64,000 nucleotides of DNA from Flavobacteriaceae bacterium PS02337 (GCA_029959285.1 JASCOE010000008.1:186001-250000), one strand, 5' to 3'. Counted from the first letter of the stretch, positions 25,294 through 34,997 are shown. Notes: a model not told the origin generated them from the sequence alone. Numbers and translations: made by a program.

Positions 25294-26640
25294 ATGGAAG
25301 AAATGCTCTTTTATGATCGAATGCAATTTGCCTTCACGATTACTTTTCATTATCTTTTTCCACAACTTACAATGGGTCTTTCGTTGATCATTGTGTACTT
25401 CAAGTGGAAATACCTCAAAACTAAAGACGAACAATACAATCACGCCACCCATTTCTGGATGAAAATCTTCGCCCTCAATTTTGCAATGGGCGTTGTAACC
25501 GGAATTCCGATGGAGTTTCAGTTTGGAACCAACTGGGCAAAGTTTTCCGAATTAACGGGCGGAATCATTGGACAAACCCTTGCAATGGAAGGAATGTTTT
25601 CTTTCTTTCTTGAATCTTCTTTCTTAGGAATATTTTTATTTGGAGAAAAACTCCTCGGACATAAATGGCATTTTGTAACGGGATTATTAATTTGTATCGG
25701 TTCTTGGGCCAGCGGATTTTTGATTATTGCCACACATTCGTGGATGCAGAATCCGGTTGGTTATGAAATTTTAGAAAACGGAAAATTTGTACTGACTAAT
25801 TTTCAAGCTTTATTTTTAAATCCTTGGCTTTGGCCTTCTTATCTGCACAATCAAGCAGCTTCTATGGTAACAAGTTCTTTTGTTGTTGCGGGAATTGGCG
25901 CTTTTTATATTTTAAGTAATAAAAATGTTTCTTTCGGAAAATTGTTCTTAAAAACAGGAGTTATTTTCGGATTGATTTCGAGCATCATTGTTGCAGTTCC
26001 AACGGGAGATTTATTGGCGAAAAACGTAGTAAAATATCAACCTGTAACTTTTGCAGGAATGGAAGGGATTTTTCATACCGAGAAAAAAGGTTCTGAAATT
26101 GTTTTAATCGGACAACCCGACGTAAAAGACAAAAAACTAGATAATAAAATAGCTGTTCCAAACATTTTAAGTTTTCTTACTTATGGAAATTGGGATCAGG
26201 AAATTAAAGGTTTAGATCAGTTTGAAGAAGATTTGCATCCGACAAATATTTCAGGATTATATTATGCCTATCATATTATGGTTGGTTTAGGAACCGTTTT
26301 TATAGGTTTAATGGCGCTTTCGCTTTTCCAATTAATTCGCGGAAAATTATTTCAGACCAAATGGATTTTATGGTCGTTAATGTTCATGATGCCATTTCCG
26401 TACATTGCCAATACAACGGGCTGGTATACGGCCGAATTAGGAAGACAACCGTGGCTGGTTTATAATTTATTGCGAACTGCAGCGGGAGCTTCGCCAACCG
26501 TTTCTTCTGGAAATACATTATTTACATTGCTTGGTTTTATTGGATTGTATCTCCTTCTCGGAATGTTGTTTTTACTTTTGATTGGAAAAATTATCAATAA
26601 AGGACCGCATCATGTGGAACTTTCAACAGAAAAAATATAA
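25294..26640 (+). CDS. cydA: cytochrome bd ubiquinol oxidase subunit I
   Basis: 448 residues from the ATG at 25294 (MEEMLFYDRMQFAFTITFHYLFPQL), putting the conserved high-spin haem ligand at H19 as in E. coli. An ATG at 25255 is an alternative. Other marks: MEFQFGTNWAKFSELTGGIIG, ASGFLIIATHSWMQNP and AELGRQPWLVYN. The Q-loop region is short, as in the cyanide-insensitive oxidase type. Oxygen-reducing quinol oxidase, inner membrane; 2 bp before cydB. Confidence 0.94.
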   Translation: MEEMLFYDRMQFAFTITFHYLFPQLTMGLSLIIVYFKWKYLKTKDEQYNHATHFWMKIFALNFAMGVVTGIPMEFQFGTNWAKFSELTGGIIGQTLAMEGMFSFFLESSFLGIFLFGEKLLGHKWHFVTGLLICIGSWASGFLIIATHSWMQNPVGYEILENGKFVLTNFQALFLNPWLWPSYLHNQAASMVTSSFVVAGIGAFYILSNKNVSFGKLFLKTGVIFGLISSIIVAVPTGDLLAKNVVKYQPVTFAGMEGIFHTEKKGSEIVLIGQPDVKDKKLDNKIAVPNILSFLTYGNWDQEIKGLDQFEEDLHPTNISGLYYAYHIMVGLGTVFIGLMALSLFQLIRGKLFQTKWILWSLMFMMPFPYIANTTGWYTAELGRQPWLVYNLLRTAAGASPTVSSGNTLFTLLGFIGLYLLLGMLFLLLIGKIINKGPHHVELSTEKI

Positions 26641-26642
26641 GT

Positions 26643-27719
26643 ATGGAATTTTTTTGGTACATAGTTTTAATGGGAATTTTGGCTGTTTATCTGGTTTTAG
26701 ACGGCTACGATTTTGGTGCAGGAATTATTCATTTATTTTTTGCCGATACAGAAAAAGATAAAAAAGCAATTACAAATTCGATTGGACCTTTTTGGGATGC
26801 AAATGAAGTTTGGTTGATTGCGGCTGGGGGAGTTTTATTTTTTGCTTTTCCGACTTTATACGCATCTTCTTTCAGCGGATTTTATTTGCCTTTGATTATG
26901 ATTTTATGGCTTTTGATTTTCCGTGCAATCGGATTAGAAATGCGCGGACAAGTGCACAATCATATGTGGGAAAGTATTTGGGATAAAGCGTTTGGAATTG
27001 CGAGTTTGCTTTTGGCTCTCTTTTTCGGAATTGCTTTAGGAAATATCGTTCGAGGCGTAAATCTCGGAATGGTTCAAAACGGAGTTTCTACGCAAGAACC
27101 GCATTTTTTCTTTCTGCCTTTATGGAATCCAACTTTTAGTCCGCAGGCAAATGAATTGGGAATTATAGATTGGTTTACGCTTTTCTTAGGAATTGTGAGT
27201 GTCGTGGCTTTGACTATTCACGGCGCAAACTGGATTATTTATAAGACAAATTCAGCTTTAAATCCGAAATTGAAAAAGGTGGTTTTTGCATTGAATATTG
27301 TTTTGCTGGTTTTGGTTTGTATCTCATTGCAGATTTGGCATTTTATTGAGCCAAAACCGTTTCATAATTTTGTTGAAAATCCGATTTTGTGGTTTTTTCC
27401 TTTAATGACTTTTGTTGGAATTTTAGGATTGTTTAAAGTCCGTTCATTTAAAAAAGACGGTCACGGATTTATTTTCTCCACTTTGTTTTTATTGGGAGGA
27501 TTTGCTTCTACAGCCGTTTCCATTTTTCCGAATGTTTTGCCTTCAACCAATAAAGTGAATCCGTCCTTAACGATTTACAACACCGCAGCTCACGAATACG
27601 GATTAAACGCAGGCTTAAGTTGGTTTTTTATCGCTCTGTTTCTGGTGATTATTTATTTTATTATTCAGTATCGCGTTTTTAGCGGAAAAATGGATGATAT
27701 TGGGTATGGAGAACATTGA
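26643..27719 (+). CDS. cydB: cytochrome bd ubiquinol oxidase subunit II
   Basis: 358 residues, about eight or nine helices. Starts MEFFWYIVLMGILAVYLVLDGYDFGAG, the conserved CydB N-terminus with the GYDFG motif, followed by IGPFWDANEVWLI. Forms the heterodimer with CydA. No cydX-like small gene or cydDC was seen next to it. Confidence 0.94.
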   Translation: MEFFWYIVLMGILAVYLVLDGYDFGAGIIHLFFADTEKDKKAITNSIGPFWDANEVWLIAAGGVLFFAFPTLYASSFSGFYLPLIMILWLLIFRAIGLEMRGQVHNHMWESIWDKAFGIASLLLALFFGIALGNIVRGVNLGMVQNGVSTQEPHFFFLPLWNPTFSPQANELGIIDWFTLFLGIVSVVALTIHGANWIIYKTNSALNPKLKKVVFALNIVLLVLVCISLQIWHFIEPKPFHNFVENPILWFFPLMTFVGILGLFKVRSFKKDGHGFIFSTLFLLGGFASTAVSIFPNVLPSTNKVNPSLTIYNTAAHEYGLNAGLSWFFIALFLVIIYFIIQYRVFSGKMDDIGYGEH

Positions 27720-27758
27720 TTTTTTTGTTTGTAACGAATACATGAATTAATAATATTA

Positions 27759-28130
27759 ATGAAAAAGAAAATAATTTTAATTTCTGTTTTTATATTAGTC
27801 ATAATATTTCTTTTGAAGACCTGGTATTTTAATTCTAAACGAATTGATCATGTAAAAAAAGAAATTATAACGGAACGCATTTTAGGAAATAGCTATATTG
27901 AATATAATCCAATTGTGTTTCAACAAGATCATCTTGTAGATTCGCCAGAATTATTGACTCAAGAACATGTTAATAATGTTATTCATGTTTTAAAATATTA
28001 TGGCGAAAAGTTTAAGTTTGAAAATGGAAAACTTTTTGTGTCAAATGAAATAGATAGAAAAATATTATGGAATTATACAACAAAAGCAAATGATTCTATA
28101 TGGCTTAGCCAACATTTGTTAGAAGAATAA
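27759..28130 (+). CDS. unknown membrane-anchored protein
   Basis: 123 residues. One N-terminal membrane segment (about 3-24, IILISVFILVIIFLL), then a hydrophilic domain of about 95 residues ending in NDSIWLSQHLLEE. No family recognised. 39 bp after cydB; may be read through from it. Confidence 0.6.
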   Translation: MKKKIILISVFILVIIFLLKTWYFNSKRIDHVKKEIITERILGNSYIEYNPIVFQQDHLVDSPELLTQEHVNNVIHVLKYYGEKFKFENGKLFVSNEIDRKILWNYTTKANDSIWLSQHLLEE

Positions 28131-28134
28131 AAAT

Positions 28135-28265
28135 CAATTGCCTCCAGTTTTAACTGGAGGTTTTTTGTTTGATTTTGAAAAGGTTTTAGCCAAATTCGTA
28201 AAGTTTGGCTAAAGCCTTTTATTTGTATAGATTTGTTTACCTCCAGCTAAAGCTGGAGGCAATTC
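28135..28265. repeat. triple-hairpin intergenic repeat
   Basis: Three hairpins in a row: CCTCCAGTTTTAACTGGAGG (28141-28160) followed by a T-run, a central AAAGGTTTTAGCC / GGCTAAAGCCTTT hairpin (about 28178-28219), and CCTCCAGCTAAAGCTGGAGG (28240-28259). AATTGCCTCCAG and CTGGAGGCAATT at the two ends are complementary. The first hairpin can act as a terminator. Confidence 0.75.
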
Positions 28266-28326
28266 AAAAAATATTGAAGATTTATTTCTGAAGCCTTCTT
28301 TTAAACATTTTATTATTTTTCATTTT

Positions 28327-29175
28327 ATGAAAACAGTTAGAATAATTGTACTTTTTTTTCTTTTAAGCACTTTAAAAACATTTGCTTGTTCTTGTGATAC
28401 ACCAAAACTAATTTTAGAGTTTTATTCGTCAAAATATGTTTTTAGAGGAAAAATTACAAGTAAAAAATTCAGTAAAGATTCTGCAACTTATACCATTAAA
28501 TTTAAAATTTTTGAAAGTTATAAAAAAGGAAACATTCCGAAAGAAATATCATTTACACATCATTATCAAAAGAAAAATGGTCCGTGGAATTCCTGCTATA
28601 CAGAAGAATATCTAAACCAGGAATGGCTAGTTTTTGCAGAGGAAAAAGGTGGAAAATTATATTTTAGTCAAATCTGTTCTAACTCACGACTTCTTGATAA
28701 TAAAGGAATTGATACATACACGCAAAAATTATTGAACAGTGCGAATGATTTTAAATTACAAGATTACATCTATAATGATTATGATAGCGAAAGATCTGAA
28801 TTTAATTACACAAAGCCTATTACAAATTTAGATTCTATTTTTAAAAATGGAAAAATCAAAGATTACGAAAAGACTTATACGGTATTGGCATTGTATATAG
28901 ATGAAAAGGGAAAATTGATTTCGTCTCATACAGGATTAGACATGAATCATTCGGAACCTAATTTTGTTTATGATCCTATCTTTGGATTATTGAAAAGTAT
29001 TAATGTACAAAGCAAACGTCCTTTATACGAATTTGAAGTAGAAGCGATGGCTTTATATGGAAAAGTGGATTGGGAAATAAAAAAACATCGAAAAACTAAA
29101 ATTCCTGTAAAATATATTCGCTATGTTCGTGCAGAATTTGATAAAGAAACTAAAACTTGGAAGCACGATATCTAA
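28327..29175 (+). CDS. secreted protein with NTR/TIMP-like CSC N-terminus, unknown function
   Basis: 282 residues. The signal peptide ends at TFA, and the mature chain begins CSCDTP, followed by SSKYVFRGKITSKKFSK, a pattern like the N-terminal CSC of netrin/TIMP-like (NTR) modules often seen in secreted bacterial proteins. The C-terminal part (about 150-282) looks like a TonB/energy-transfer style fold but has no motif I can name. Likely periplasmic or surface located. Confidence 0.6.
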   Translation: MKTVRIIVLFFLLSTLKTFACSCDTPKLILEFYSSKYVFRGKITSKKFSKDSATYTIKFKIFESYKKGNIPKEISFTHHYQKKNGPWNSCYTEEYLNQEWLVFAEEKGGKLYFSQICSNSRLLDNKGIDTYTQKLLNSANDFKLQDYIYNDYDSERSEFNYTKPITNLDSIFKNGKIKDYEKTYTVLALYIDEKGKLISSHTGLDMNHSEPNFVYDPIFGLLKSINVQSKRPLYEFEVEAMALYGKVDWEIKKHRKTKIPVKYIRYVRAEFDKETKTWKHDI

Positions 29176-29464
29176 TTGATTAAAGAAAAATATAACATTC
29201 TTATTGTTCTTTGTTAATAAATAGATTTCTGATTTAATTTTTGAAAGAATCAAAAGATATAATGTCCTAAATAAGCCCACTTTATAAGCATAATTGTAGA
29301 TTAAAGATTTAATTACAACCAACAGTTATATTCTATAATTTTTATTGTAAGAAAAAAAATAAGTTAATGCTTAATATTGCGTATCTAAGAATTTTTCCCC
29401 CTAAAAGAATTTTTAGAAAGTGATTTTTACTAAAAGCTTAAATCTTTTTTACCTACAAATTATT

Positions 29465-29869
29465 ATGCCCTTAACAATTTTTCCAGACAAGCTTAGATTT
29501 TGTTATAAATCTAAAAATTGGCAATACCATTTTGATGAAATTAAAGAAATTGGACTCATCAAGAAAAAGAAAAAATACCTTCTCGAAAATAGCGCTTTTG
29601 CTATCGTTACTGCCGCTGCGTATTATTGCATGTTGTTTTCTGACTTAATGGATTTATATTATATTATTCCTGCCATTTTGTGTTATACCATTATTATTGC
29701 CATCAGATTTAATGATCCGGCAGAATTTGTTTACTTCTTTTTTATAAAAGATATTTATCACAACGAAATCGTAACCAAAATAGAATCAAAAGATCGTGAT
29801 TTGGTTGGCAAACAAATAGATTACTATTTAGATCTTCAGTTTGAAAGAAATATTCAAAAAACAGCTTAA
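29465..29869 (+). CDS. unknown two-helix membrane protein
   Basis: 134 residues from the ATG at 29465 (MPLTIFPDKLRFCYKSK); a GTG at 29420 is less likely. An N-terminal PH-like stretch (FPDKLRFCYKSKNWQYHFDEIKEIGLIKKKKKY) is followed by two membrane segments (about 52-68 and 74-90). No family name is certain. Confidence 0.55.
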   Translation: MPLTIFPDKLRFCYKSKNWQYHFDEIKEIGLIKKKKKYLLENSAFAIVTAAAYYCMLFSDLMDLYYIIPAILCYTIIIAIRFNDPAEFVYFFFIKDIYHNEIVTKIESKDRDLVGKQIDYYLDLQFERNIQKTA

Positions 29870-29879
29870 TAAAAAATCC

Positions 29880-29981
29880 ATGTTTGCATTTAATATTTCC
29901 CGTTATGATCTTTTATTCATAATGGCAGCCTTGATTTATGGTTTTTTTATAATCAAAAGAAAAAAATTAACGAAACGCTAA
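29880..29981 (+). CDS. possible 33-residue single-pass membrane peptide
   Basis: ATG at 29880, 33 codons, TAA at 29979-29981. The product starts MFAFNISRYDLLFIMAALIY, continues as one hydrophobic helix and ends with the basic KRKKLTKR. Follows the previous membrane-protein gene by 10 bp. Could be a real micro-protein or chance; only length, hydrophobicity and spacing support it. Confidence 0.35.
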   Translation: MFAFNISRYDLLFIMAALIYGFFIIKRKKLTKR

Positions 29982-30038
29982 GTCATATTTTATTTATTAT
30001 GAACTAGCTTTAGAATACCAAAAACAAGTATAGTTATG

Positions 30039-30055
30039 CTGTTATAATTTAACAG
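30039..30055 (+). promoter_or_regulatory. inverted repeat upstream of the XRE regulator
   Basis: CTGTTA and TAACAG (5-bp spacer) lie 43 bp before the regulator ATG, with outer TATAGT/ACTATA pieces at about 30029 and 30068. Possible autoregulatory operator. Confidence 0.4.
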
Positions 30056-30097
30056 CGGGCTGTTTTGACTATACATGACCCCAAATCACAAAGAATT

Positions 30098-30487
30098 ATG
30101 GCCACGACAATTAAAAACAAAATTAAAAACATTAGAGAGTTAAAAAATTACACTCAAGAATATATGGCAGAAAGATTAGGTGTAACGCAGGCTGGTTACA
30201 GTAAAATTGAAAAAGGAAAAACGTCTTTGAGTTATGAAAAATTGGTTGAAATTGGAAGAATTTTAGATGTCAGTGTTGAAGACATTATTAGTTTTGATTA
30301 TGATAGATATTTTAATAATTTCAATAAAATAACAGGAAATAATAACGGAAGTATTTTAATAAATACAGATAATAATACCTCAGCCTTAAAAGAACTTTAC
30401 GAAGATAAAATTCAATTGCTAGAAAAACTGCTCAATATTACTGAAAATGAATTGGAACGCTATAAAGATAAGTTTGGAGAGATTTAG
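30098..30487 (+). CDS. XRE family helix-turn-helix regulator
   Basis: 129 residues from the ATG at 30098 (MATTIKNKIKNIRELKN). A TTG 33 bp upstream is rejected. The Cro/CI-type HTH spans about 8-62: NYTQEYMAERLGVTQAGYSKIEKGKTSLSYEKL. The C-terminus (about 90-129) is a leucine-rich coiled coil likely to mediate dimers. No toxin or phage genes adjoin it, so its target is unknown. Confidence 0.85.
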   Translation: MATTIKNKIKNIRELKNYTQEYMAERLGVTQAGYSKIEKGKTSLSYEKLVEIGRILDVSVEDIISFDYDRYFNNFNKITGNNNGSILINTDNNTSALKELYEDKIQLLEKLLNITENELERYKDKFGEI

Positions 30488-30625
30488 ATTTAAAGCGAAT
30501 TAAATTTTAGTTTCATCTTTGTCAAAGTGTAAAACTTTGACAAAGATTACTCTACAAGTAAAACTAAATTCAAAATATAAATTAAAATCTACAAAGATCT
30601 GCGCGACCAGTGTGATGCGTTTAGT

Positions 30626-31411
30626 CTAAAACAAAACTTCTTTTGTAATAATATAAAATCCCATAACGAGAACAAACCAGCCAAAAAGTGGTTTTAATTT
30701 TGTTCCGTCTATTTTTTTAGAAAGCTGGCTTCCGATCAACATTCCGATTAAGGCCATTGCAGAAACACTCAATAGGAAAGTGTAATTTATTGGTGTTCCG
30801 ATATATAAATCGCCCGCAAAACCTATTGAAGAATTTATTGTAATAATTAATAATGAAGTTCCAACGGCTTGTTTCATTGGTAAATTGGCGAAAAAAAGCA
30901 AGGCTGGAATAATTAAGAATCCGCCGCCAGCACCAAGAAACCCAGTTACAATTCCGACTAAAAAACCAATAATGCTTAGTTGAAGATAATTGGTTTCGGC
31001 AGTTTTTATTTCGGGCTGATTTTTTTTAATCATAGAAATTGCCGCTGTAATCATTAATACAGAAAAGATTATCATAATTAGAAAATCTTTTGAAACATTG
31101 TATGATGCGACGCAAAATAAGGTTTTGGCAATTTGTGGAAAAATCACTTCGCGAATAATTAAAATCGAAATAATTGAAGGAATCGCGAAATACAGTGCCG
31201 ATTTCAATTTCAGATTTCCCATTTTGTAATGGCTGTAACTTCCAAAAAGAGCGGTAAGTCCAACAATAAATAAAGAATAAGAAGTTGCTTGATCTGGATT
31301 TACTTTAAATAAATAAACTAAAATTGGAATAGTCAAAATAGAACCGCCTCCACCAATTAAGCCAAGTGAGATTCCGATTATGATTGAAGCAAAAAAGCCT
31401 AAATATTCCAT
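30626..31411 (-). CDS. TauE/SafE family sulfite/anion exporter
   Basis: 261 residues, about eight helices. LGLIGGGGSILTIPILVYL and FLGAGGGFLIIPALLFF are the two glycine-rich repeats of this family. Exports sulfite, sulfoacetate or similar anions. It shares a neighbourhood with a Crp/Fnr regulator and a rhodanese, so a role in sulfite or sulfur handling is plausible. Confidence 0.88.
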   Translation of the reverse strand: MEYLGFFASIIIGISLGLIGGGGSILTIPILVYLFKVNPDQATSYSLFIVGLTALFGSYSHYKMGNLKLKSALYFAIPSIISILIIREVIFPQIAKTLFCVASYNVSKDFLIMIIFSVLMITAAISMIKKNQPEIKTAETNYLQLSIIGFLVGIVTGFLGAGGGFLIIPALLFFANLPMKQAVGTSLLIITINSSIGFAGDLYIGTPINYTFLLSVSAMALIGMLIGSQLSKKIDGTKLKPLFGWFVLVMGFYIITKEVLF

Positions 31412-31483
31412 TGCATTTATTTTAATGCAAATTTGCTTCGGAAATTAGAATCCTACAGTAACATTTATCACAGAAGGTTTTTT

Positions 31484-31666
31484 TTTCGCCACGAATTCAC
31501 GAATTATTCTGTCACATTGAGCGAAGTCGAAATGCTTTGCGGGGCTTCGACTTCGCTCAACCTGACAACAGGAAATATTTTTGCCACAGATTAAAAGGAT
31601 TATTAGGATTTCTTTTTAATAAGAATAGAAAAATCCATCTAATCCTTTTAATCTGTGGCGAAAAAA
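31484..31666. repeat. composite intergenic inverted repeat (families A, J and B)
   Basis: Between tauE-like and crp-like genes: GCCACGAATTCACGAATT, then a hairpin TTGAGCGAAGTCGAAATGC / GCTTCGACTTCGCTCAA (about 31527-31561), then GCCACAGATTAAAAGGATT mirrored by AATCCTTTTAATCTGTGGC ending near 31659. Several repeat families are nested in one gap. Confidence 0.8.
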
Positions 31667-31668
31667 AA

Positions 31669-32295
31669 CTATTTCAATAACTCAATTTGGTTTCGGTTGA
31701 GTTTGACCAAACCGCGTTGTTCCATTTTTTTGAGTAATCTGGAAACCACCTCACGAGAAGTATTTAATTCGGTTGCAATTTCTTGATGTGAAAGATTTAC
31801 TTCAGAACAACCGCAAGCATCAGAATGTCTTTTTAAATAAAATTCTAAACGTTCGTCCATAGAGCGGAAAGCAATATTATCGACTACTTCCAGAACTTCT
31901 TCAAAACGGCTTCTGTAGGTTTCGATTACAAATTCATACCAAGATCTATGCTCCATCATCCATTTGTCCATTGATTGCAGCGGAATCATCATTACAGAAA
32001 CATCTTCAACTACTTTTGCCATAATCTGGCTTTTCTCGCTTTTAACTGTGCAAATCATCGAAATCGCACAAGCTTGACCTGGCTGTAAATAATATAATAA
32101 AAATTCTCCTCCATCTTCTCCTTCGCGATAAATCTTGATTTTGCCTTTGGTAATCAAAGCAGTGTTTTTTATGTATTGTCCGGTACGCATTAAAATAGTT
32201 CCAGCTTCAAAATTCTGAAGAGTTCCATTTTTTTCTATGGTTTCAATAAGTTCGTTGGAGAAATTTGGAAAGATATTTTTTAATGAATTTTGCAT
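31669..32295 (-). CDS. Crp/Fnr family transcriptional regulator
   Basis: 208 residues. Cyclic-nucleotide-binding-like barrel (about 20-120), dimer helix, then the HTH NLSHQEIATELNTSREVVSRLLKKME (about 165-190). It lacks the N-terminal four-Cys iron-sulfur set of classical Fnr, though a DACGCSE segment before the HTH has two Cys. Likely controls neighbouring sulfur genes, by context only. Confidence 0.9.
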   Translation of the reverse strand: MQNSLKNIFPNFSNELIETIEKNGTLQNFEAGTILMRTGQYIKNTALITKGKIKIYREGEDGGEFLLYYLQPGQACAISMICTVKSEKSQIMAKVVEDVSVMMIPLQSMDKWMMEHRSWYEFVIETYRSRFEEVLEVVDNIAFRSMDERLEFYLKRHSDACGCSEVNLSHQEIATELNTSREVVSRLLKKMEQRGLVKLNRNQIELLK

Positions 32296-32308
32296 GTATT
32301 GTAATTTT

Positions 32309-32455
32309 TTTTGCCACGAATTGCACGAATTTATGACGAATGTTTTTTTGAAATATTGGATCTCTTTCTATGTGTTGAAATTTATTTTTTTAATACCAAT
32401 TTTACGAAATCCCAAAAAATAATTCGTGAAAATTAGTGCAATTCGTGGCAAATAC
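32309..32455. repeat. intergenic inverted repeat (GCCACGAATTGCACGAATT)
   Basis: The gap 32296-32737 is gene-free. GCCACGAATTGCACGAATTT (32311 onward) is mirrored by AATTAGTGCAATTCGTGGCA ending near 32452. The rest (32456-32737) holds an AAAACGTTTT palindrome and otherwise nothing recognised. Confidence 0.75.
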
Positions 32456-32641
32456 TTTTATCAAAAAGAGATTAAAAATTATAATTATTTGCAAAGATAA
32501 TAGTTTGAGTTGGGACTAATTATCAGAAAACTAGATTTGATATCAATTTGGTGTAAATGAAAAAATCCTATTTTCTATCGATTTTGTGGACTGAATTTTT
32601 AAAAATAGTAACTAAATTTGTAATTCACTGATTATAATAGT

Positions 32642-32664
32642 TTCTCTAAAACGTTTTCTGAGAA
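32642..32664 (+). promoter_or_regulatory. near-palindrome around AAAACGTTTT upstream of the rhodanese gene
   Basis: AAAACGTTTT (32648-32657) is flanked by TTCTC and GAGAA. It lies about 80 bp before the rhodanese ATG. A perfect GAAAACGTTTTC lies at 38667-38678. Resembles operators of the LacI type, but no LacI gene is in the window. Confidence 0.35.
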
Positions 32665-32737
32665 TAATAATCGAAATCGCATTTGGTACGTTTTTTATAT
32701 ATAGAAACGTCGTAATTTTACAAAAACACATTTTATT

Positions 32738-33049
32738 ATGAATTTATCACAAGAAGATTGGGTTGCTCAGTTAGAGGCTGACGAAAATGCAGTTATACTT
32801 GACGTAAGAACTGCTGACGAATTTAATGATGGCTACATTGAGAATGCTCTAAATATTGATATCAATAAAGGGCAAGGTTTTATTTATGAAATTGAAGAAT
32901 TAGATAAAAATAAAAACTATTACGTATACTGTCGTTCTGGGGCAAGAAGTGCAAAAGCATGCCAAGTTATGAACGAATTGGGTATACAAAACGCTTACAA
33001 TTTGCTTGGAGGAATCCTGGATTGGGAAGGCGAAACAATACAACCATAA
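32738..33049 (+). CDS. single-domain rhodanese-like sulfurtransferase
   Basis: 103 residues, one rhodanese domain: VILDVRTADEFNDGYIENALNIDI, then the active-site loop YVYCRSGARSAKA (Cys near residue 68) and NLLGGILDWEG. No signal peptide, so cytoplasmic. Carries sulfane sulfur as a cysteine persulfide. Divergent from the Crp/Fnr gene. Confidence 0.93.
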   Translation: MNLSQEDWVAQLEADENAVILDVRTADEFNDGYIENALNIDINKGQGFIYEIEELDKNKNYYVYCRSGARSAKACQVMNELGIQNAYNLLGGILDWEGETIQP

Positions 33050-33055
33050 AAGAAG

Positions 33056-33077
33056 AAGAGGCATACAAAAGCCTCTT
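33056..33077 (+). terminator. terminator after the rhodanese gene
   Basis: AAGAGGC (33056-33062) pairs with GCCTCTT (33071-33077), followed by a T-run. Confidence 0.75.
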
Positions 33078-33121
33078 TTTTCTTTTCAAAATAAATTACC
33101 AGACCTTAAAATAACCAAATT

Positions 33122-34702
33122 ATGAGTTTTATACCAGAAGAATATCAGATTACTACGCTGATAAACCAAGATACTTATCTTGTAAACGGAGAGTTGAAAC
33201 AATGGACAGGGCAAACCACACCTGTGTTTTCTACTATTTCTTCGACAGAAAAGTATTCTCCGACTTTATTAGGATCTATTCCTTTTATGGCAGAAAAAGA
33301 AGCAGCTGAAGTTGTCGAAGCTGCTACCAATGCATACGATATGGGGCAAGGTTTATGGCCAACGATGAAAGTTGCCGATCGTATTAAAAGCATGGAGAAT
33401 TTTGTGAAACAAATGAAAGAAACCCGCGAAGAAGTTGTAAAACTTTTGATGTGGGAAATTGGAAAAAATCTTGGAGATTCACAAAAAGAATTCGACAGAA
33501 CGGTAGAATATATTTACGATACTATTGCTAGTTATAAAGAATTAAACGGACGCAGTTCGCATTTTGAAAAAGTGCAAGGTGTAAACGCCATGATTCGCCG
33601 CGGACCTCTTGGTGTTGTTTTGTGTCTTGGGCCTTATAATTATCCTTTAAATGAAACTTTTTCATTACTAATTCCTGCTTTGATTATGGGAAATACAGTA
33701 ATCTTCAAACCTGCTAAACATGGTGTTTTATGTATTTCTCCATTGTTAGAAGCTTTCAGAAGCAGTTTTCCAAAAGGGGTTATCAATATTGTTTACGGAA
33801 GAGGAAGAGAAGTAGCTTCTCCAATCATGAAATCTGGAAAAATTGATGTTTTAGCATTAATCGGAAATAGTAAATCGGCAATTGCATTACAAGATCAGCA
33901 TCCGAATAAAAATAGATTGCGTTTGATTTTAGGTTTAGAAGCTAAAAATCCAGCAATTATTCTTCCAGATGCCGATTTAGATTTGGCTATTCAAGAATGT
34001 ATTACAGGAAGTTTATCTTTTAATGGACAACGTTGTACAGCTTTAAAAGTATTATACGTTCACGAATCTATTAGAGAAGAATTCAATAAACGCTTTGCAG
34101 AAAAAGTAGACGGTTTAGTTTTCGGAAATCCGTGGGAAAAAGGAGTTTCTTTAACACCACTTCCAGAAACAGAAAAACCAAGTTATATTCAAGGATTAAT
34201 TGATGATGCCACTTCAAAAGGTGCAAAAATCATTAATGAAAAAGGAGGAAAACATACTGATAACTACATTTTTCCTGCCGTTTTATATCCAGTAAATAAA
34301 GACATGCGTGTGTATCACGAAGAGCAATTCGGACCAGTTGTTCCTATACTTTCATTCACAGATATTAAAGAGCCTTTAATTGATATGGCAGAATCAAACT
34401 ACGGACAACAAGTAAGTTTGTTTGGAAAAGATATCAAAACTCTTGCTCCACTAATTGATTCTTTGGTAAACTTAGTGTGTAGAGTAAACCTCAACAGTTC
34501 TTGTCAAAGAGGACCAGATGCTTTTCCTTTTACAGGAAGAAAAGATTCTGCTGTAGGAACTTTGAGTATTCCAGATGCTTTGCGTTCTTTCTCAATTCGT
34601 ACGTTTGTAGCTTCAAAAGATATCGATTATAATAATGAGATTCTGCAGGAATTGCTTAACAGCAAAGAATCTAATTTTATCAATACCGATTATATTTTGT
34701 AG
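33122..34702 (+). CDS. gapN: NADP-dependent glyceraldehyde-3-phosphate dehydrogenase-like aldehyde dehydrogenase
   Basis: 526 residues. Aldehyde dehydrogenase fold with the general base Glu in [18 protein letters not shown] and the catalytic Cys in [28 protein letters not shown] and [20 protein letters not shown] resemble the GapN subgroup, which irreversibly oxidises glyceraldehyde 3-phosphate to 3-phosphoglycerate making NADPH. Substrate assignment rests on family resemblance; another aldehyde remains possible. Confidence 0.82.
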   Translation: MSFIPEEYQITTLINQDTYLVNGELKQWTGQTTPVFSTISSTEKYSPTLLGSIPFMAEKEAAEVVEAATNAYDMGQGLWPTMKVADRIKSMENFVKQMKETREEVVKLLMWEIGKNLGDSQKEFDRTVEYIYDTIASYKELNGRSSHFEKVQGVNAMIRRGPLGVVLCLGPYNYPLNETFSLLIPALIMGNTVIFKPAKHGVLCISPLLEAFRSSFPKGVINIVYGRGREVASPIMKSGKIDVLALIGNSKSAIALQDQHPNKNRLRLILGLEAKNPAIILPDADLDLAIQECITGSLSFNGQRCTALKVLYVHESIREEFNKRFAEKVDGLVFGNPWEKGVSLTPLPETEKPSYIQGLIDDATSKGAKIINEKGGKHTDNYIFPAVLYPVNKDMRVYHEEQFGPVVPILSFTDIKEPLIDMAESNYGQQVSLFGKDIKTLAPLIDSLVNLVCRVNLNSSCQRGPDAFPFTGRKDSAVGTLSIPDALRSFSIRTFVASKDIDYNNEILQELLNSKESNFINTDYIL

Positions 34703-34731
34703 TAATCAAAAGTTATATATTAATTGTAGAT

Positions 34732-34761
34732 ACCGTCTGTTGCTTTTTTGTGGCAGACGGT
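34732..34761 (+). terminator. terminator after gapN
   Basis: ACCGTCTG (34732-34739) pairs with CAGACGGT (34754-34761), followed by a T-run. Confidence 0.8.
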
Positions 34762-34774
34762 TTTTTTCTTTTTT

Positions 34775-34925
34775 AGATACTAAGGTTCTAAGGTGCTGAG
34801 GTTCTAAGTTTTTTTGGGTTAATTGTAAAATGAAAAGTATTTCTTTTGCATCTTACATTTTACAATTCATCATTACAATTCATCATTAACAATTTACAAT
34901 TCACAATTAATAATTAATAACTAAA
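34775..34925. repeat. intergenic repeats (CTAAGGTTCTAAGG units and TTTACAATT units)
   Basis: TACTAAGGTTCTAAGGTGCTGAGG is the family also seen in the trp operon gaps. It is followed by AATTGTAAAATG mirrored by CATTTTACAATT and a run of ACAATTCATCATTA units with about 9-15 bp spacing. No gene in 34703-34997. Confidence 0.6.
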
Positions 34926-34997
34926 TTTGTAACATTCGTAGAAAAAAATCCACTAATACGATATCAAAAACTAATTTAAAATACCTAAGAATTACTT

